Shown: piece by piece, positions 21,301-33,670 of the stretch
Position numbering within the stretch: the stretch's first letter is position 1
How the letters are laid out: every line of letters starts with the position of its first letter
DNA from: Leptasterias polaris
Lineage: Eukaryota; Echinodermata; Asteroidea; Forcipulatida; Asteriidae
Direction: 5' to 3'
DNA: 64,000 nt
NCBI GenBank assembly: GCA_037783415.1
Contig: JAZGTN010000006.1
Location: 3,844,001-3,908,000 of the forward strand
Position numbers and translations under genes: made by a program
The notes under the pieces: generated by a model
Seen by the model: only the letters and a program-made list of their open reading frames with translations
Databases searched by the model: none
Told to the model about the DNA's origin: nothing

Positions 21301-22244
21301 ACTTTCCTGTAATTCTTGGACGGTGTTTGCAGTCACGGCCAAGGTCATCAGCCACTGTAACTCAGGCTTTTCCCCCGTCTTACTCTTCCTCTCCACGGCA
21401 CCAAAAAAGGCGTCACCAAATCACAAAATAGAAGCACCCAACACCCGAAGACTTGTCCCCTGTTAAGTCAGACCTGGAAGCCCGGGAGAAGCAGGCGCCA
21501 GCCAGGGTTGGCTTAATACTCTTTCGTCGACTGCCCCCCCCCCCTTACCCTTGCCATGCTTAGCATCGAAGTCATGGTCTTTTTGTGACACAACAAAACC
21601 AATTGTTCAGTATATAGAGGACTGACCAAATCAGGGCGTTATCCTGTGACTGTCAAAACCCACTTGGATTTCAAATTCCTATTTCACATTAATGTTTTTG
21701 ATTGTTCATTTGTTTGTTTGTTTGTTTATTCTGTTGTTGTTGGGGGAAGCATGGTACATAACAGTGTCTTTCCAAATGAATCTTCTGCCCATTGTATTTC
21801 CTAAGTAAACCAAAATAACAGAGTTATATTTAAATGATGAATGCATTTTCAAAGATTGCATCTCCATCCCCATCCTCACAAAAAACAAAACAGACCCCTG
21901 ACCCCCGAAAAATAAAAATAAATAAATAAACAATAAGGAACGCGCCAAAGAACCAACCTGTGAACATTGCAATAAATTGGGCGGTCCAATGCTCAAGAAA
22001 CTACAACGATTTTGTGTAACTCTATCGAGAGACCATTCTGCTATCATTCTGCGTGTTGTTACCTGAATAGTTTATGTATTTCTTGATACAGAAAGAAACA
22101 AATACCCAAAGAAACAAACAATGAAAAAAAACAAAAAACGTAGCATCTATTAGGCCTATACTGTTTATTATAGGCAGAAGAGCACCAAAAAGCAACCATC
22201 AACATTTGGGTTAAGAATTGCAGCGTGTTTGTATTAAAGTGCAC
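18323..22244. other. Non-coding DNA, no gene recognised
   Basis: A GC-balanced block at about 18680-19230 carries frames without domains. A pyrimidine-rich stretch at 19560-19880 is followed by four TAATC units (19879-19900). A 16-base G run is at 20587-20602 and an 11-base C run at 21534-21544. The frame at 21706-22047 (minus) covers TTTG and TTTA runs and is not a gene. Confidence 0.45.
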
Positions 22245-22515
22245 AAATCGTGCGGCTCTTTTTTATCAAATAGCACCTAGTTATATTACTGAATTATTGG
22301 ATTTTTAAATCTCAAACCCATGGTCATAATCTTCGTAGTACACAAGACACATTGGCATTGAAGATCCCCCAAATTAGAACAAAAGTAACCTTAGGTGATC
22401 GATCATTTCTTTGTGCAGCTCCTAGATTATGGAATAAGCTACCTGTGAACATTAGAAAGTCTCAATCATTAGATGGCTTTAAATTTAAAGTAAAAACCTA
22501 TTTGTTTTAAACATA
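22245..22515 (+). pseudogene. 3' end of a CR1/L2-like LINE reverse transcriptase, frameshifted
   Basis: The translation gives APSYITELLDF, then after a one-base frame shift LRSTQDTLAL and GDRSFLCAAPRLWNKLPV, then KVKTYLF and a stop. This is the characteristic C-terminal tail of ORF2 in CR1/L2-type non-LTR retrotransposons (proline-Ser-Tyr-x-x-Glu-Leu block, AAPRLWN-LP block, FK-KLKTYLF end). No start, endonuclease or catalytic RT core is present, so it is the usual 5'-truncated dead copy. After the stop come an AT-rich stretch, TCTGCGCTCTACAAATG and ATT repeats (to about 22675) typical of such 3' ends. Orientation plus. Confidence 0.82.
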
Positions 22516-23685
22516 GATTTAATTATATTATGTTCATGCTTTGAATTGTATAGCATTGTGTAGTGGTATAGCATCTAAGAGCTCTTGAAGCGCAGTAGAA
22601 TAATTATATAAACATAGTTTCTGCGCTCTACAAATGATTTATTATTATTATTATTTTTATTATTATTATTATCAAATAGAAAATTAGTTTTGATTATAGT
22701 TAGAATAAGTCGTTTTCTTGTGCATGTATTGTTTGAGGAGTGGTCGGGTACCAGGATGATTACCAGATTCCTGCACCAGACTAAAATGCAACTTGCTTAA
22801 GGCGGGATGTACATGTACACCGTGGAGTCTATACCGGCGCTACATTGTCTAGTACCCTGCAACCCGTGATCTTAAACGTACGTTTGTCACAGAGAAAGAC
22901 TGGTGCCCGGCCACCACGACCAGCACTCAGTAATACAGTGTCCCATTGATAGCGTGAAAGTGATTGTCTAAATCATGATGAGTAAGTTTTGAGTATTTGT
23001 TTGGTTTAAACAAAACATGACGTGATGCAATATATCTATAATGTTGAGTTGATTGCATTTGACGATGAAGGTCTTGACTTGGTGAGTTGATTATTATCTC
23101 GGCAGATTGACTAATTTAGCGGGATCCATACACAACTGATTGTTTGCTCGCATGTCATTTCATGTTCTATTTTAGTGTTTTATTTAATTTATATTTTTTA
23201 TATATATTTATTACTTCACCTTTGTGATGCCTTGTTTATTAAATTGAGCTGATTTTTGCAGTGGAGTTGATTGTTCAGTACCTTGGTTGACACTTATTGC
23301 TTTGGCAGTATTTGCAAGAAACTAAATTGCACAAAGTTAGTACTGAATTACCTTCCCTTCTTTGTTTCTCAAATGTCTCTCCTCGGTTGTGAAGATTGAG
23401 TGTGACTTCAGGGGACAGTTCTGAGCCCACAGTTCCATTAATTGTTGCCATCTCTGACCGTGGATAGATAATTTCGTTGCCGGCCGTGATTATCAAGGAT
23501 CCGTTCGTGGGACGAACCGTCCTTGCCTCTGCGACCATTAAGTCATGCCAACCAAGTAATGCACGCTGTGAAAGCGATCTCAGATTGCTCTACACCCTAT
23601 AGTCCAGCGAACGATTGCGTAAATAGCATGCGGTCCGACAATCCAAAACCCGAGTAGCGTACTAAAATCGAATCAGGAATGAAGT

Positions 23686-23686
23686 G

Positions 23687-23720
<34 letters not shown>

Positions 23721-23742
23721 TGTGAGAGAGAAGGGGGGGGGG
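23686..23742. repeat. Poly-G tract pair
   Basis: Thirty consecutive G (23686-23715), a 17-base GTGTGAGAGAG-like spacer, then ten G (23733-23742). It can form G-quadruplexes on the plus strand, and its exact length is uncertain because such tracts sequence poorly. Confidence 0.95.
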
Positions 23743-24018
23743 AATAATATCCTATAACGTTGGATGTGTACAATCAGAATTGCTCGGGGGTATAAGGAAT
23801 AGACAGGGAGACTGAATCCACGCCAACAGCCCGGGCGATATGATTGGGTTTTTTTTTTTGTATAACTGAATCGGGCCAAGTGCGCACGGGTACGTTTTTT
23901 CTTTCTTGAATGACAATGACCGCATGGGAGACGGGACGTAAGGGTAGGCTAGCGGGGTCCATGACCGCTAGCTCGTTGTCCCGTTGTCGATCGGTCGGTC
24001 GGTCGGTTGCTCAGTCGG

Positions 24019-24064
24019 AGAAGAAGAAGAAGAAGAAGAAGAAGAAGAAGAAGAAGAAGAAGAA
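24019..24064. repeat. GAA trinucleotide microsatellite
   Basis: About fifteen uninterrupted AGA/GAA units form a purine-only strand of 46 bases. It directly follows a short CGGT run and GCTCAGTCGG. Likely polymorphic in length. Confidence 0.95.
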
Positions 24065-24964
24065 AGCTCGGGCTTTCGCTTGAGGAGGTAGCCGTCATCC
24101 AAGCGCTGAAGGGGTTGACTCTATCACCTTATGCCATCTGAATACACCATGTGTACAAGTGTAGCCAAGTGATGCCGAACAACATCTTGTGAAGAGTCTA
24201 GTCGGTATACATGCTGTTGGTGCTAAGGGAAATATCGTATCACTGATCCCCATGAAAACAGAACAAAATTAGACTACGAACAATTCAAAGGTTTTTGTTT
24301 ATTTTAATCTACAACATTTACTAAGTTGGCAAAATGTCACTTCCAGTAGAAACTGAATATTATTAAGTTGCCATTTTGAAAAATTTCCATACAGCAACCC
24401 ACATCTGCTATAAAGATTTACTTTTAGTGGAGTGGCATTTGACCCCTATAAAATGGAATCTATTGAAATGAACACAACCCTACCACGCAGTTTCACACAA
24501 CAGCTTTCCCATTGGGTGTATACCACACAGTTAACTAAATGGTGGGGAAAATAAAAATCACACATCACACCACAAGTCGAGACCACTTAAAACAACAAAA
24601 ACTTCTACAGCGGCATCGAGGACCATTTTATTCTTTCGTCCCTGACTACTCCGGTCACCGCACTGCGACGAGGCCTACGGTATTCTCTGGAAACGGCAGT
24701 GCGGATCGTGTGTGTATATGGGAAGGGCGGACTCGGTGGCAATCGCTGGGCGTACGGCCACACCTCAATGCTAGTAAGGATACCCGTTCACTGTACACCC
24801 AGATGGTGTTAAATAAACAGTTTTTTTATCAGCCGTCACCGTGACGTGCAGCCCTCCACCGTCTAATGATTTCTTACATGTACCGGTGTTGCTTTAATTA
24901 CGAACTTGATATACTTTATTGTTGTGCCAGTGTGAGTTACGGGTTTTTTGTAGCCTTCTCAGGC

Positions 24965-25001
<37 letters not shown>

Positions 25002-25374
25002 AGTAAACAAATAGGCCTAACAGACAAAAAAGAAAATGGAAAAGACAAAGAAGTAAAAATATAACATTCAGGTTATTAAAATGAAAAACAAATCAAATAT
25101 TCCTTTAAGTGTACTATATACATTTAACGATTTTCAAATTAACAACACTAGCTGGTTTTAAAGCTGATCACGAGGCATTGTACAAAGAAATGTAATGCTG
25201 ATTTTGTTGTATAATTATATCAAATCTTGAACGGGCACAGGACATAAAAGCGCACATGTATATACGTGTAAATAATAACGAACAATCTAATATTTATATA
25301 GGCCTAGTGCTCTATCTACGGTCGTCTCAAAGCACCTACCCTGTCATTATTTTTTAAAGACAGGTTTTTGATAT

Positions 25375-25685
25375 TTTTTTTTTTTTTGAATGATGAGACC
25401 CATGTATGAAACACCTTATATAATGTATTACAAGGTGCTGTGACACATTCAGTAGCCACTGCCAGACCCCCATCTCGTAGCGATAAGTGTAACTGGGTTA
25501 TTTTACGTGCATTATTATACACAATCAATACACAGGCCTACGGCTTTACGTCCCATCCAAAAGACGAAGCAATAATGGTCAAATGTCTTGCTTAAGGACA
25601 CACAAGCGGGACTCGAACCCACACTATGCTGGTCAGAGTCCAGTGGGCCTGACCGCTCGGCCACGACACACCGTCAATGAGAAAC
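25375..25685 (-). mobile_element. Apparently complete tRNA-derived SINE, minus strand
   Basis: Read on the minus strand from 25685 it starts with a tRNA-like head: A-box GTGGCCGAGCGGTCAGG, an arm CTGG/CCAG, and B-box GGGTTCGAGTCCCGC. The body follows, with TTAAGCAAGACATTTGACC, GCTTCGTCTTTTGGATGGGA, CGTAAAGCCGTAGG and GCACGTAAAATAACCCAG, ending in a run of A (T-run at 25376-25386 on the plus strand). The body resembles a SINE widespread in marine deuterostomes, from memory. Frames over it yield peptides such as RDSNPHYAG, which are signatures of SINE B-boxes and not of genes. Confidence 0.82.
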
Positions 25686-25689
25686 AACA

Positions 25690-28600
25690 AAACTTAAACA
25701 TATTCCGCCCCCCCCCCCCCAAAAGTGAGCACCATTCTTACATGTTTTTTTTTCGCAGAATAACTTCGTAATTTGCTTCTTTAAAACTAAGCGGTTTTAA
25801 TCAGTGCACTTTCCCCGATTAAAATGCCTCGCAGTTGCCGGAAGTTTCATTTTTATTAAAAATCGGAGAGAAAATGTTTTGTCAGACGAAATGACAAGTG
25901 CTTCAAGTGTCGCGATGTGGAAAGACTATGCGTTAAAAAAGTGTGCAGTTTACTATTCGATGCTACAGCACGGCACGACTGGCTCAATATCAATGTTTGG
26001 CGTGAACATGCCGTCAAACTCACGATTATACACATCGAAATAAGGGGTGCCGTTTTGGGAGCACGCCGTCTCTCTGGAGTGTTTAATGTGTATTTTGGAC
26101 GAGTTGTGACGTCACTTTGTGGCGTTGCCTTGTTCGTTGTAAAGCGTCTACTTTGTTTCTTGTGCAATAAAACAGAGTAGTGGTGTGGGAAATGTATATA
26201 TATGATAATACAAAATTCAACGTGACGGTGGACAGAACAGGGTCGAATAGAATTCCCCACCACTGGGGAATCGAATCCCCACCCCTGGGGAATTGGACGG
26301 GACTTTGAATGCTTCTGTGGTACTGAACTCATTTACATCATAGGTATAAAGGCAGGTATTATAACGCTACACTAAGGCACCAGTGTGTGGGGTTACTCCG
26401 TGTCAGTCCACCCACCGTTAATACAAAAAACCAACAGTGTTTCATTGAAGAAAAAAGAGAGAAAGAAATGAAAAAGAAAAGAAAAGTTCATGTGCTGGTA
26501 TAGGGCGAAAAGTCAATGACAAGGAACTAACGGTTCCAGTGGAATTGGCACCCCTGCCCAGACTGACATCCTTACTCTTACTTTTGGGACGGGTTTGTTC
26601 AAGCTGAAAATGAGAGCCGCAATTACTTGGGAAAATCAGAGAGGCCGTCCGGCCTTCTCAAAATTATCCAGCTTTTGTGTTATTATTTGGAAGTTGTTGG
26701 TTTATAGGGTTGGCGGCCCCTCCTTTTGTCACCCTCTCCATATATCTCGTTTATATGTAAAGGCCTTTCATCAAGCAAAACGAGCATGGATTTTTGAGGT
26801 TTTTAATAATAATTGTGTGGATGAGTGAGCACAGCGGTCTTTGGCCCTGTTTATATGAGCGTGTTGCAGCCGTCACATTGCCGGGTTGTCGCTCGGTGCT
26901 CTCCCCTACCGGTAAGTGTCTCCAGCACTGCGGGGGAAGGCTCGTAATTGGACTGCGAAGATTCAATGCAACCTGGGGAGTGATGGACTAAACGGTATTG
27001 GTTCTGACAAGTGGGGGAATCGGAAACAAAGATCTATTATCGCACATTCATGATTACAACTAATGACGCATTCTGGGCTGTAACTAGTCCAGTCTGCTCC
27101 CAGCCTATCACGCTATTACATACAACAAAAAGCCACTCGTATAGCGTAAACAGATGAAGCTTTAATAAGTCGTAAATACTCCCCCTGCCACCTTAGTAGT
27201 AACTTTTTAAGGAATTTCTTTCCAGTTGTCATTTTGCAAACCTCTATCTTAGTATCGCAATCAGTTACCCATACAATTGCATTTAACCTTTGCTGGATGG
27301 AAAAGACCATAGTGCAGGTCTCAAGTGCCCCCTCCCCCTACTTTGCTTGAACACCACTATAATCAGTATCATAAAAGAGCTTGAAAGAGTTAACATAAAA
27401 TTTAAAAATAGAAAATAAAATCGCAAAGTAATTGCTTCTACAGTGATCTGACCTTTGCGACGCCTTAAACAAGTAATTGAAAACCACACCATAATTAAAA
27501 ACCAAACCAAACGCAATATGTTTGTGTTATTGTGTTTTCATCGTTAAAACCAATAGGCCTACCCTCATTTTCATTTTAATTTTTATTACAGTCGCAGTTG
27601 ATAGTTTTAAGTGTTTATCCTACAGAAACGACACTCCATATACCAGCACCCTGTTAGGATAGCTGGAGGGCTGATAAGTCATTTACATAATATATGCAAA
27701 TGTGAAGTATGATCACGTGATTCATAACTCCGACAGCTGCAGCCGAGTATGTAGAATTTTGGCTTTTGAAGGGGGATGTGGTGATGGTTGGAAGACGTGT
27801 TGTGTGTGTGTGTTGGGGGGGGGGGGGGGGGGGGGGGAGTCCGTCACTGGGACGCGGCACTTTTTAGAGGATAATAACAGCAGTAATTAAATTATCTTAC
27901 GTGATTCCACTTGCATAAAAAGCTTTCATAACCGTGGAATACGACATCAAACACTAAGACTCTCAGTCTCCATATATTTTAATGAGACTATTTTCCTTTG
28001 CACGGCACGTCATCAAGTGAATACGTTTCAGCGAATAAAAAACTGTGAAGTTGAGAGCCAGAAATATGAGGGCGTAATGAGGACGCTCAAACAATATTAA
28101 TTCCCCAAAAGAGGTTGATATATTACTGAGTATATTAAACAGGTTTTCCCAATTTTCATCTTCGCCATAAATGAGGTATAACTTTGCCAAATTATTAGCC
28201 ACCTCACAGAAGAAAACCTCTTAACATGAGTGGAATAGTTTGACAACAATAGCAATAATTCATTCTAAAGATATTAATTACAATCGGGTGAAACAATTGT
28301 GAACTTATCCATGATATGGCCTGACGTTTCAACCCTGGCAGAGTCTTTATCGAAGGTTGAACTTTTAAAGCAATACATCTTTTAAAAAAACATTCGTTGG
28401 CTAGAAGAAAAACAAAATCTGCGAGAAAATGCAGTTGGGTTTGTAGTCGAGCAAAGCGTGAGTGGCCTGGACAGGTTGCAATGGGGGGACAGAATTCATA
28501 CACAGTCTCAAAGGTGTGATATAAATGTAACGGAGCAAGTTGTTATCAATTAGCGACACTGACTGGATTCTCGTAGACAGCGGATGCCACCGAGCCCAGG

Positions 28601-29320
28601 CGTGAATCCCTTCAGCTGAAGAAGGCCGTCTTTGAGGGAACTCACACCGCTAGCCCCTATCACCTGCACTATTGTTTTCGGAAAGCGGCAACGGATCTTG
28701 GAGCAACGCGGCTCCCTTTTTGTTGGCCCCCGTCTGTGGGGGTTTGCTCACGGGCTCCATATCGTCTGCTCAATACGAAAGGGCGGTTTGAGCATTTGGG
28801 GCTAGTTTTCTAGGGAGTTGTCCCTTTCCGCCGGCCGGCGACTGAAGTCAGTCTGTTCGGCGTGAACCGCATGCCGTAACCGACCTTGTTAAAATTCCTG
28901 CGATTATTAGCGCGAGTGTGGAACTTCGCTGCCTTTTATTAGCCGGCGAACACCATTTGGAGTGGTGGAGTGATATCAACCCTTAATAAATACCGATTTC
29001 CGTTTTGAAAATCATTTCATCTCCGCGGTATGGCCGGCCGCTAATGAAGTTGAATGTGAGGGACTTCTTGAATACGTCAGATAGCGTGACGTTCGTCAAA
29101 CGAATGGCGCGCGGTGTCTTACAATGGTTTGGTCTTTGGACATTAATTTGGTGCATACTGTTTCCTCGTCACATTCTCAAGACCTCGCGTGATTCGGCGT
29201 GTTTTATAATCTGTTGAGAAACATTCCTCGTCTAATGAAAACAAAAAGGAATGCTTACAATATAAAGATATGATTATAGATTACTAAGTTGACAAATTAT
29301 GTTAAGGTTTAACAAAACTC
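25690..29320. other. Non-coding DNA, with a CpG-rich block at its right end
   Basis: A 13-base C run is at 25708-25720 and a 23-base G run at 27815-27837. A minus-strand block at about 28313-28352 reads AAAGACTCTGCCAGGGTTGA followed by AACGTCAGG and resembles a dispersed-repeat tail also seen at 13223-13250. From 28550 to 29220 the sequence is GC-balanced and CpG-bearing without a convincing frame, so it may be regulatory. Frames of 70-158 codons elsewhere have no recognisable domains. Confidence 0.45.
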
Positions 29321-29324
29321 TCGG

Positions 29325-29530
29325 GTTGGCTTAGAGGTTTCTTCCCTGCCTTTTCACTTCTGCGGACCCCGGTTCGAGTCTCACTTCGGACCGGAGCCTG
29401 GCGTGTGGATTGGGTTTTCAGTCGCTACTGTGAATGAGTGGGGTTTCTCCTTGTTGAGCTTTTATACTTCGACGTATGAAACTGAGATTTCTATCGCATC
29501 TTATCTTCACAGGTATCTTCAGACCTTCGG
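29325..29530 (+). mobile_element. tRNA-derived SINE relic
   Basis: A-box-like GGTTGGCTTAGAGG at about 29327 and B-box CGGTTCGAGTCTCAC at 29370-29384 are spaced as in a tRNA promoter. They are followed by a SINE-like body (GTGTGGATTGGGTTTTCAGT, then GGGGTTTCTCC). The tail runs into TTATCTTCACAGG and sequence with no obvious poly-A, so the 3' limit is approximate. Confidence 0.55.
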
Positions 29531-29559
29531 GTCACAGTATTAAGGGATCCTTGATTTCA

Positions 29560-31919
29560 TCACCAGAAAATGTTACAATAATAACAATAAAACTAATAAT
29601 AATTATCATCAAAGGAAACTTTGTTAATCATAATTTGCCCCCCTGACTTTGGTTTGTGAATATGCTCAAAACTAAAAGGAAAAAACAACATTCTGTTCCT
29701 GTTGGAAAAAAAAAAAAAGCTGAACAGTTTTTAGTGGACCGTTTTGGAGCTCTATGATTTTACAAAAGTGCCTCCTCAGTGCCCTGCAGTTACAACAATA
29801 ATCGCGGAATACTCACTTTCAAACGACAATAGAATATATATTCAAAGCTGAATTGTATACTGCAGCGTTGATAGTCAAACACAATGCCATGCGACTCGGC
29901 ATCACACCTTTAGACAAGGCCTGAGGATGGTATACAACTCGTCGTTGCTGGCACTACAAGGGGATGTTTTCCATGATTCATAAAAACTGACCCTACCGGG
30001 ACGTAATTATACAAATACCCAAGGCATCGCCCCTTATTTAAGTCCACGAATAAGGAATTTTTTTTTCTTCTCTTCTCTTCAAAGGCGCGGTAATGGTGTT
30101 TTGTGCGAAGTCTCCATGTGATGAACGCCGACAAAAACGTCGTCGTTTCCCCCTGACCATGTATCACAACAGCGCGGAGAAAAATCAAAAGTGCTTTGAT
30201 TTGGTCTGGTAGTGTTTTCACAGTGTGCGCGCGAGAGCCTCTTCTCTACGCATTCTCTCTATTGCATCGTGTTTTGTTAACTCAACGTAAATTTGTACTC
30301 ATCTTGAATGGGGAAAAATTTCGGCATTTAAGTACAGGAAGAAGCGGTTAGGAGAAGGGTCTGCTCGTTTTAGGGGGGAAGAAAAACCCCGCAAGTTAAA
30401 TCTGCCCACAAAAGCGGCTATTCGTGAGTGAACTCAAGAAACATGGAATGAGCGCTTAGTTGATTTTGTTGGCGAAGTAAAGCTTTACAAATTGCATTCA
30501 GATCGTGGATGTAAAGACATATAGTCCCATCTTTCATTGAAATTACAGCTGTTGTGATATTGCTTTACCTTCAACCACATTGCTCAGGCGGCTACTGCCA
30601 TGCACCGACCGAACATAAGGGTCATGTTTTATATGTCAATATTACGTAAACTGAGCCGAAACCATATCGCACGTGGCCTAAATAATCAACCTTCCTCACG
30701 GCAGATATACATCATGGCGTATGTAAGGCGTGTCGAACATCAAACCTGCCCCAGACTAAACCGTGTCTCTTTGTTTCTTGACGTGTAGTACATGTCGAAT
30801 CGGCTTGGTTTTTTAGCGAACATATGGTTAATGTTTCAGAGTTATTTTTAGGCGGCTTCGCAATAACCGAGGCTAGGTCATGAGATTTGTGTCACTAACC
30901 TTCAAAGCTCGCCTTCCGTTAGTGTGCATTTCCCATTTGCATCGGACGGTAGGGTTTCCCGCCAAACCCATTGCGCATTTATCAACTAAAGCATATTTAA
31001 ACGGTTGATTTATCATAACGGTGTACGGGAATGTGTGTAGTTTATGTGGTTAACGATTTCTTGTTCGCCACCAGCTGGACTTTTGCCAGTTTTCAGTTAT
31101 GGCATGATTTGTTTTTGAACAATATTTTCTTGGGATATCTTGTCCGGTAATGCATTCGTCTTTGACAGCTTTTCCAGCATCTGGTGGCATTAAAAGCCAT
31201 TAAATATATCCAAGCAGAATTTTGTTTGTTCTTTTTTTCTCCAGTCTTTCTTTGATTACAACGAGTTGTATATATTCAAAATGGACGATTATGCATTTTC
31301 CTCAGGGAATTCAATATTCATTAAAGTTGTCAGTGAAACTTTCACTGTAATACGGCTGTGAAAAAAATGTCAATGAAATAGTCGTTTCCGTTTTCGACAA
31401 TGACTATGCATTTATAAAAGCATGTTGCATATTTCTTTTGCTCTAAATACGAGGCAAAAGTTATCAGATTTGGTTCTTGTACAACCTTAGATTATAGTTG
31501 ATACTAATTGCTGCTTAGTACTACTTGAAACCAAGTAAGCTTGATATTTTCTTGAAAAACATTGACTATTATTTGTTAGCATTGAAAGTCACCTTTTCTT
31601 CACTGTGATGACGATTGTTTTGGTGTTTCAAAAGGCTGGTCAGGAATGGTTTTTGATCATTTTCATCCTTGGAGAGTACAATGTATTTGCTGTCCAAATC
31701 TTGCTTTGTTCATTGTGTTTCTTTGCTGTCCGTGGTGGCTGGTAGAGCCGTGTGCAGTTGTAAACTCTGATGTCTATTTATACCAGATGCTTGGAATAAC
31801 CATCCAAGGAGCTATGTGGTTATAACACTATATAGGCTATAGCAGAGAGTAACCCATCGAATCCTAACTCAATGGTTACAAAACACAAATCTATCAAAAT
31901 CGTTGCGAAAATATAGGAT
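29560..31919. other. Non-coding DNA, no gene recognised
   Basis: A mixed AT-rich and GC-balanced stretch with an ATAATAA run (29575-29605) and frames up to 103 codons (29910-30221, minus) lacking domains. I see no repeat family member here. Confidence 0.45.
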
Positions 31920-31924
31920 TCGAA

Positions 31925-32085
31925 CGACAAGCTCAGTGGACTAGTGGAAGACATTTGTTTTAAAATGGTCTCGTGGGTTCGAATCCCACCGGAGTAATGC
32001 ATGTGGATTTTAATTTATTTGTTATTACTTTTTGCCACAGGACTCGGGGAGGTATACAGTGCTTAACACACATCGGTGATTGGTT
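31925..32085 (+). mobile_element. tRNA-derived SINE, family copy 1
   Basis: A-box AAGCTCAGTGGACTAGTGG at about 31929 and B-box GTGGGTTCGAATCCCACC at 31975-31992 are followed by GGAGTAATGCATGTGGATTT, a T-rich stretch, CCACAGGACTCGGGG and GTATACAGTGCTTA. The post-B-box sequence matches the copy at 42885-42990, so this is a mobile family and not a tRNA gene. The peptides GGIRTHE and GFEPTRP seen in frames here are translations of the B-box. Confidence 0.75.
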
Positions 32086-32583
32086 AACAACGCAAATACC
32101 ATTCTTTAACCCCCAATGCCAATTTAACATCTGTTCGAACCCGAACGCAATGAGCACATAGTGTTTCCGGTCCATGTTCCGATGTTTCAATGTCCACTCC
32201 CAAACACCCACTGCCAACCCCGTCATTACCATCAACTTGTATTGACTCCGTCACCCCCTAGTGTGGTCAAACTTGTTGTACAACCACACACCATTGTGTC
32301 CCGTACCGATTTGTTGTCAGTGAAATGTGTCCATCACTGAGTGGACTCGTGGGACATTTCTAACGCCAATGTCCTGACGAGGACAGGCGGCCAGGCGCCA
32401 TGACCAACTCTTGTCAATCACGGTGCATGTCCAACATTTGTTTTTTGAGGGGCAGGGAAACCAAAGCGATTTGTGCCGTGTGTGGTGAAGTCCCTGCTGG
32501 TGGTAAATAATATTGGGATCAACTTGTAATTCTATCAGCCGATGCATTTGGTGTAATGGTACAGCTAGTTGTATTGGCAGGCG

Positions 32584-32922
32584 TATAGACCATGTTACCT
32601 TTGTTTACAGAGTGGTGACCTTGTACATTATAGTGCATTTCCTGACGGGCAAGATACTACACAGGCCATATGGGAAAATTTTCATTTTGTGTCATAATTT
32701 TCACATAAATTCAAAATTTACAAAAGCAACAGCTGTACAGCTTTTGAGATGTCCCCCCTTTCTTCATATCAAAAGTTGAGAAAAAATCAGACAGTGCAAT
32801 CTCCATAAAACATTAGATTTGTTGTATTCTTCCATTGGGCTGTGTACAAATTGTGCCTGCAGGGAGTCCAGGCTCTCTGGCTCTTTTGTAAACATGTGAT
32901 GTCACAGGTCACATGGTCTATA
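32584..32922. mobile_element. MITE-like element with TATAGACCATGT ends
   Basis: The left end TATAGACCATGTTACC, TTTGTTTACA and the right end (reverse complement TATAGACCATGTGACCTGTG, then ATGTTTACAAAAG) are inverted copies, the right one with a 12-base insertion. The element is 339 bp with an AT-rich interior (for example GTGTCATAATTTTCAC). It contains no coding capacity; the frame 32513-32779 is not a protein I recognise. Confidence 0.65.
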
Positions 32923-33354
32923 CATTGACCAGATTTCAAGTTACAAATTGTGAGTTACACGTGTATGTGATTCGTTTTTCTTGTTTTGCACGTTAATTTC
33001 TTTTGATTGATGGAAAAACTGTTATTTTCATGACGATTGGTACCATTTCCATTTCGGACTATATTAACTTTTAGGTTTTGACAATCACCATAATTTTGTT
33101 GACAGTGTCTTATATAGACTGATTGAATATTACATTTCTAGCAAAATATGGTAAAACCTAAATAACATGTTTTGACGTAACTTATTTCAAGATTTACCAA
33201 TGGCTCATTTTATCATTTTCTTTTCTGTTGCCCTAGTGGTATTGAAGTGACCCTCAATTTTACCATTTAGTATTTGTTTTGCTCGTAAATAACAATATTC
33301 AAATATTATATTAAAACAAATGAACTGAACATCAGTAACTGTCAAAGACCATGA

Positions 33355-33440
33355 TCCACAATTTATGTGACCCAACATTTACTTGAAATAATCAACCAGT
33401 ACAAGTTTAAGCTCAACCAGTCACCAGAGTCACAGGAAAA
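33355..33440 (-). repeat. Dispersed repeat carrying TTTCACAGGTTTG-type core, decayed copy
   Basis: Reads TATGTGACCCAACATTTACT, then AATAATCAACCAGTAC, TTTAAGCTCAACCAGTCACC and AGAGTCACAGGAAAATAGTG. The word order is the inverse of the copies at 51498, 53725 and 61459 and parallels the copy at 63284. It runs directly into the 38-bp minisatellite. Confidence 0.5.
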
Positions 33441-33446
33441 TAGTGA

Positions 33447-33670
33447 AAGACCCATTACTATTGTCACTGTTTTCAAAAACCGGAAGCCCAGTTATATATT
33501 TTCACTGTCTTCAAATAGTGAGAACCCCATTATATATTTTCACTGTCTTCAAATAGTGAAAACCCCATTATATATTTTCACTGTCTTCAAATAGTGAAAA
33601 CCCCGTTATATATGTTCACTGTTTTCGAATAGTAAAAGCCCCGTTATATATTTTCACTGTTTTCAAATAC
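33447..33670. repeat. 38-bp minisatellite
   Basis: Six units align on TTATATATTTTCACTGTCTT, followed by CAAATAGTGAAAACCCCA. The TTATATA landmark falls at 33492, 33530, 33568, 33606 and 33644, exactly 38 bp apart, after a more diverged first unit at 33455. The 75-codon frame spanning the start simply translates the repeat. Confidence 0.92.

Larger units (their letters stand above)
22680..25370. other. Non-coding DNA with simple repeats
   Basis: No gene recognised. It contains the long G tract at 23686-23742, a CGGT tetranucleotide run (about 23987-24008) leading into a GAA microsatellite, and a 30-base A run at 24967-24996. A GC-balanced block at 24540-24850 has a 101-codon frame with no domain. 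Confidence 0.45.

Noticed and set aside
28313..28352. Hammerhead ribozyme from a Penelope-like element
   Set aside because: GAAAC is present, but the CTGATGA core and flanking stems are not visible.
31820..32235. Peptides resembling GIRTHETILK and GFEPTRP
   Set aside because: These are translations of tRNA-derived SINE B-boxes, a well-known source of false proteins.
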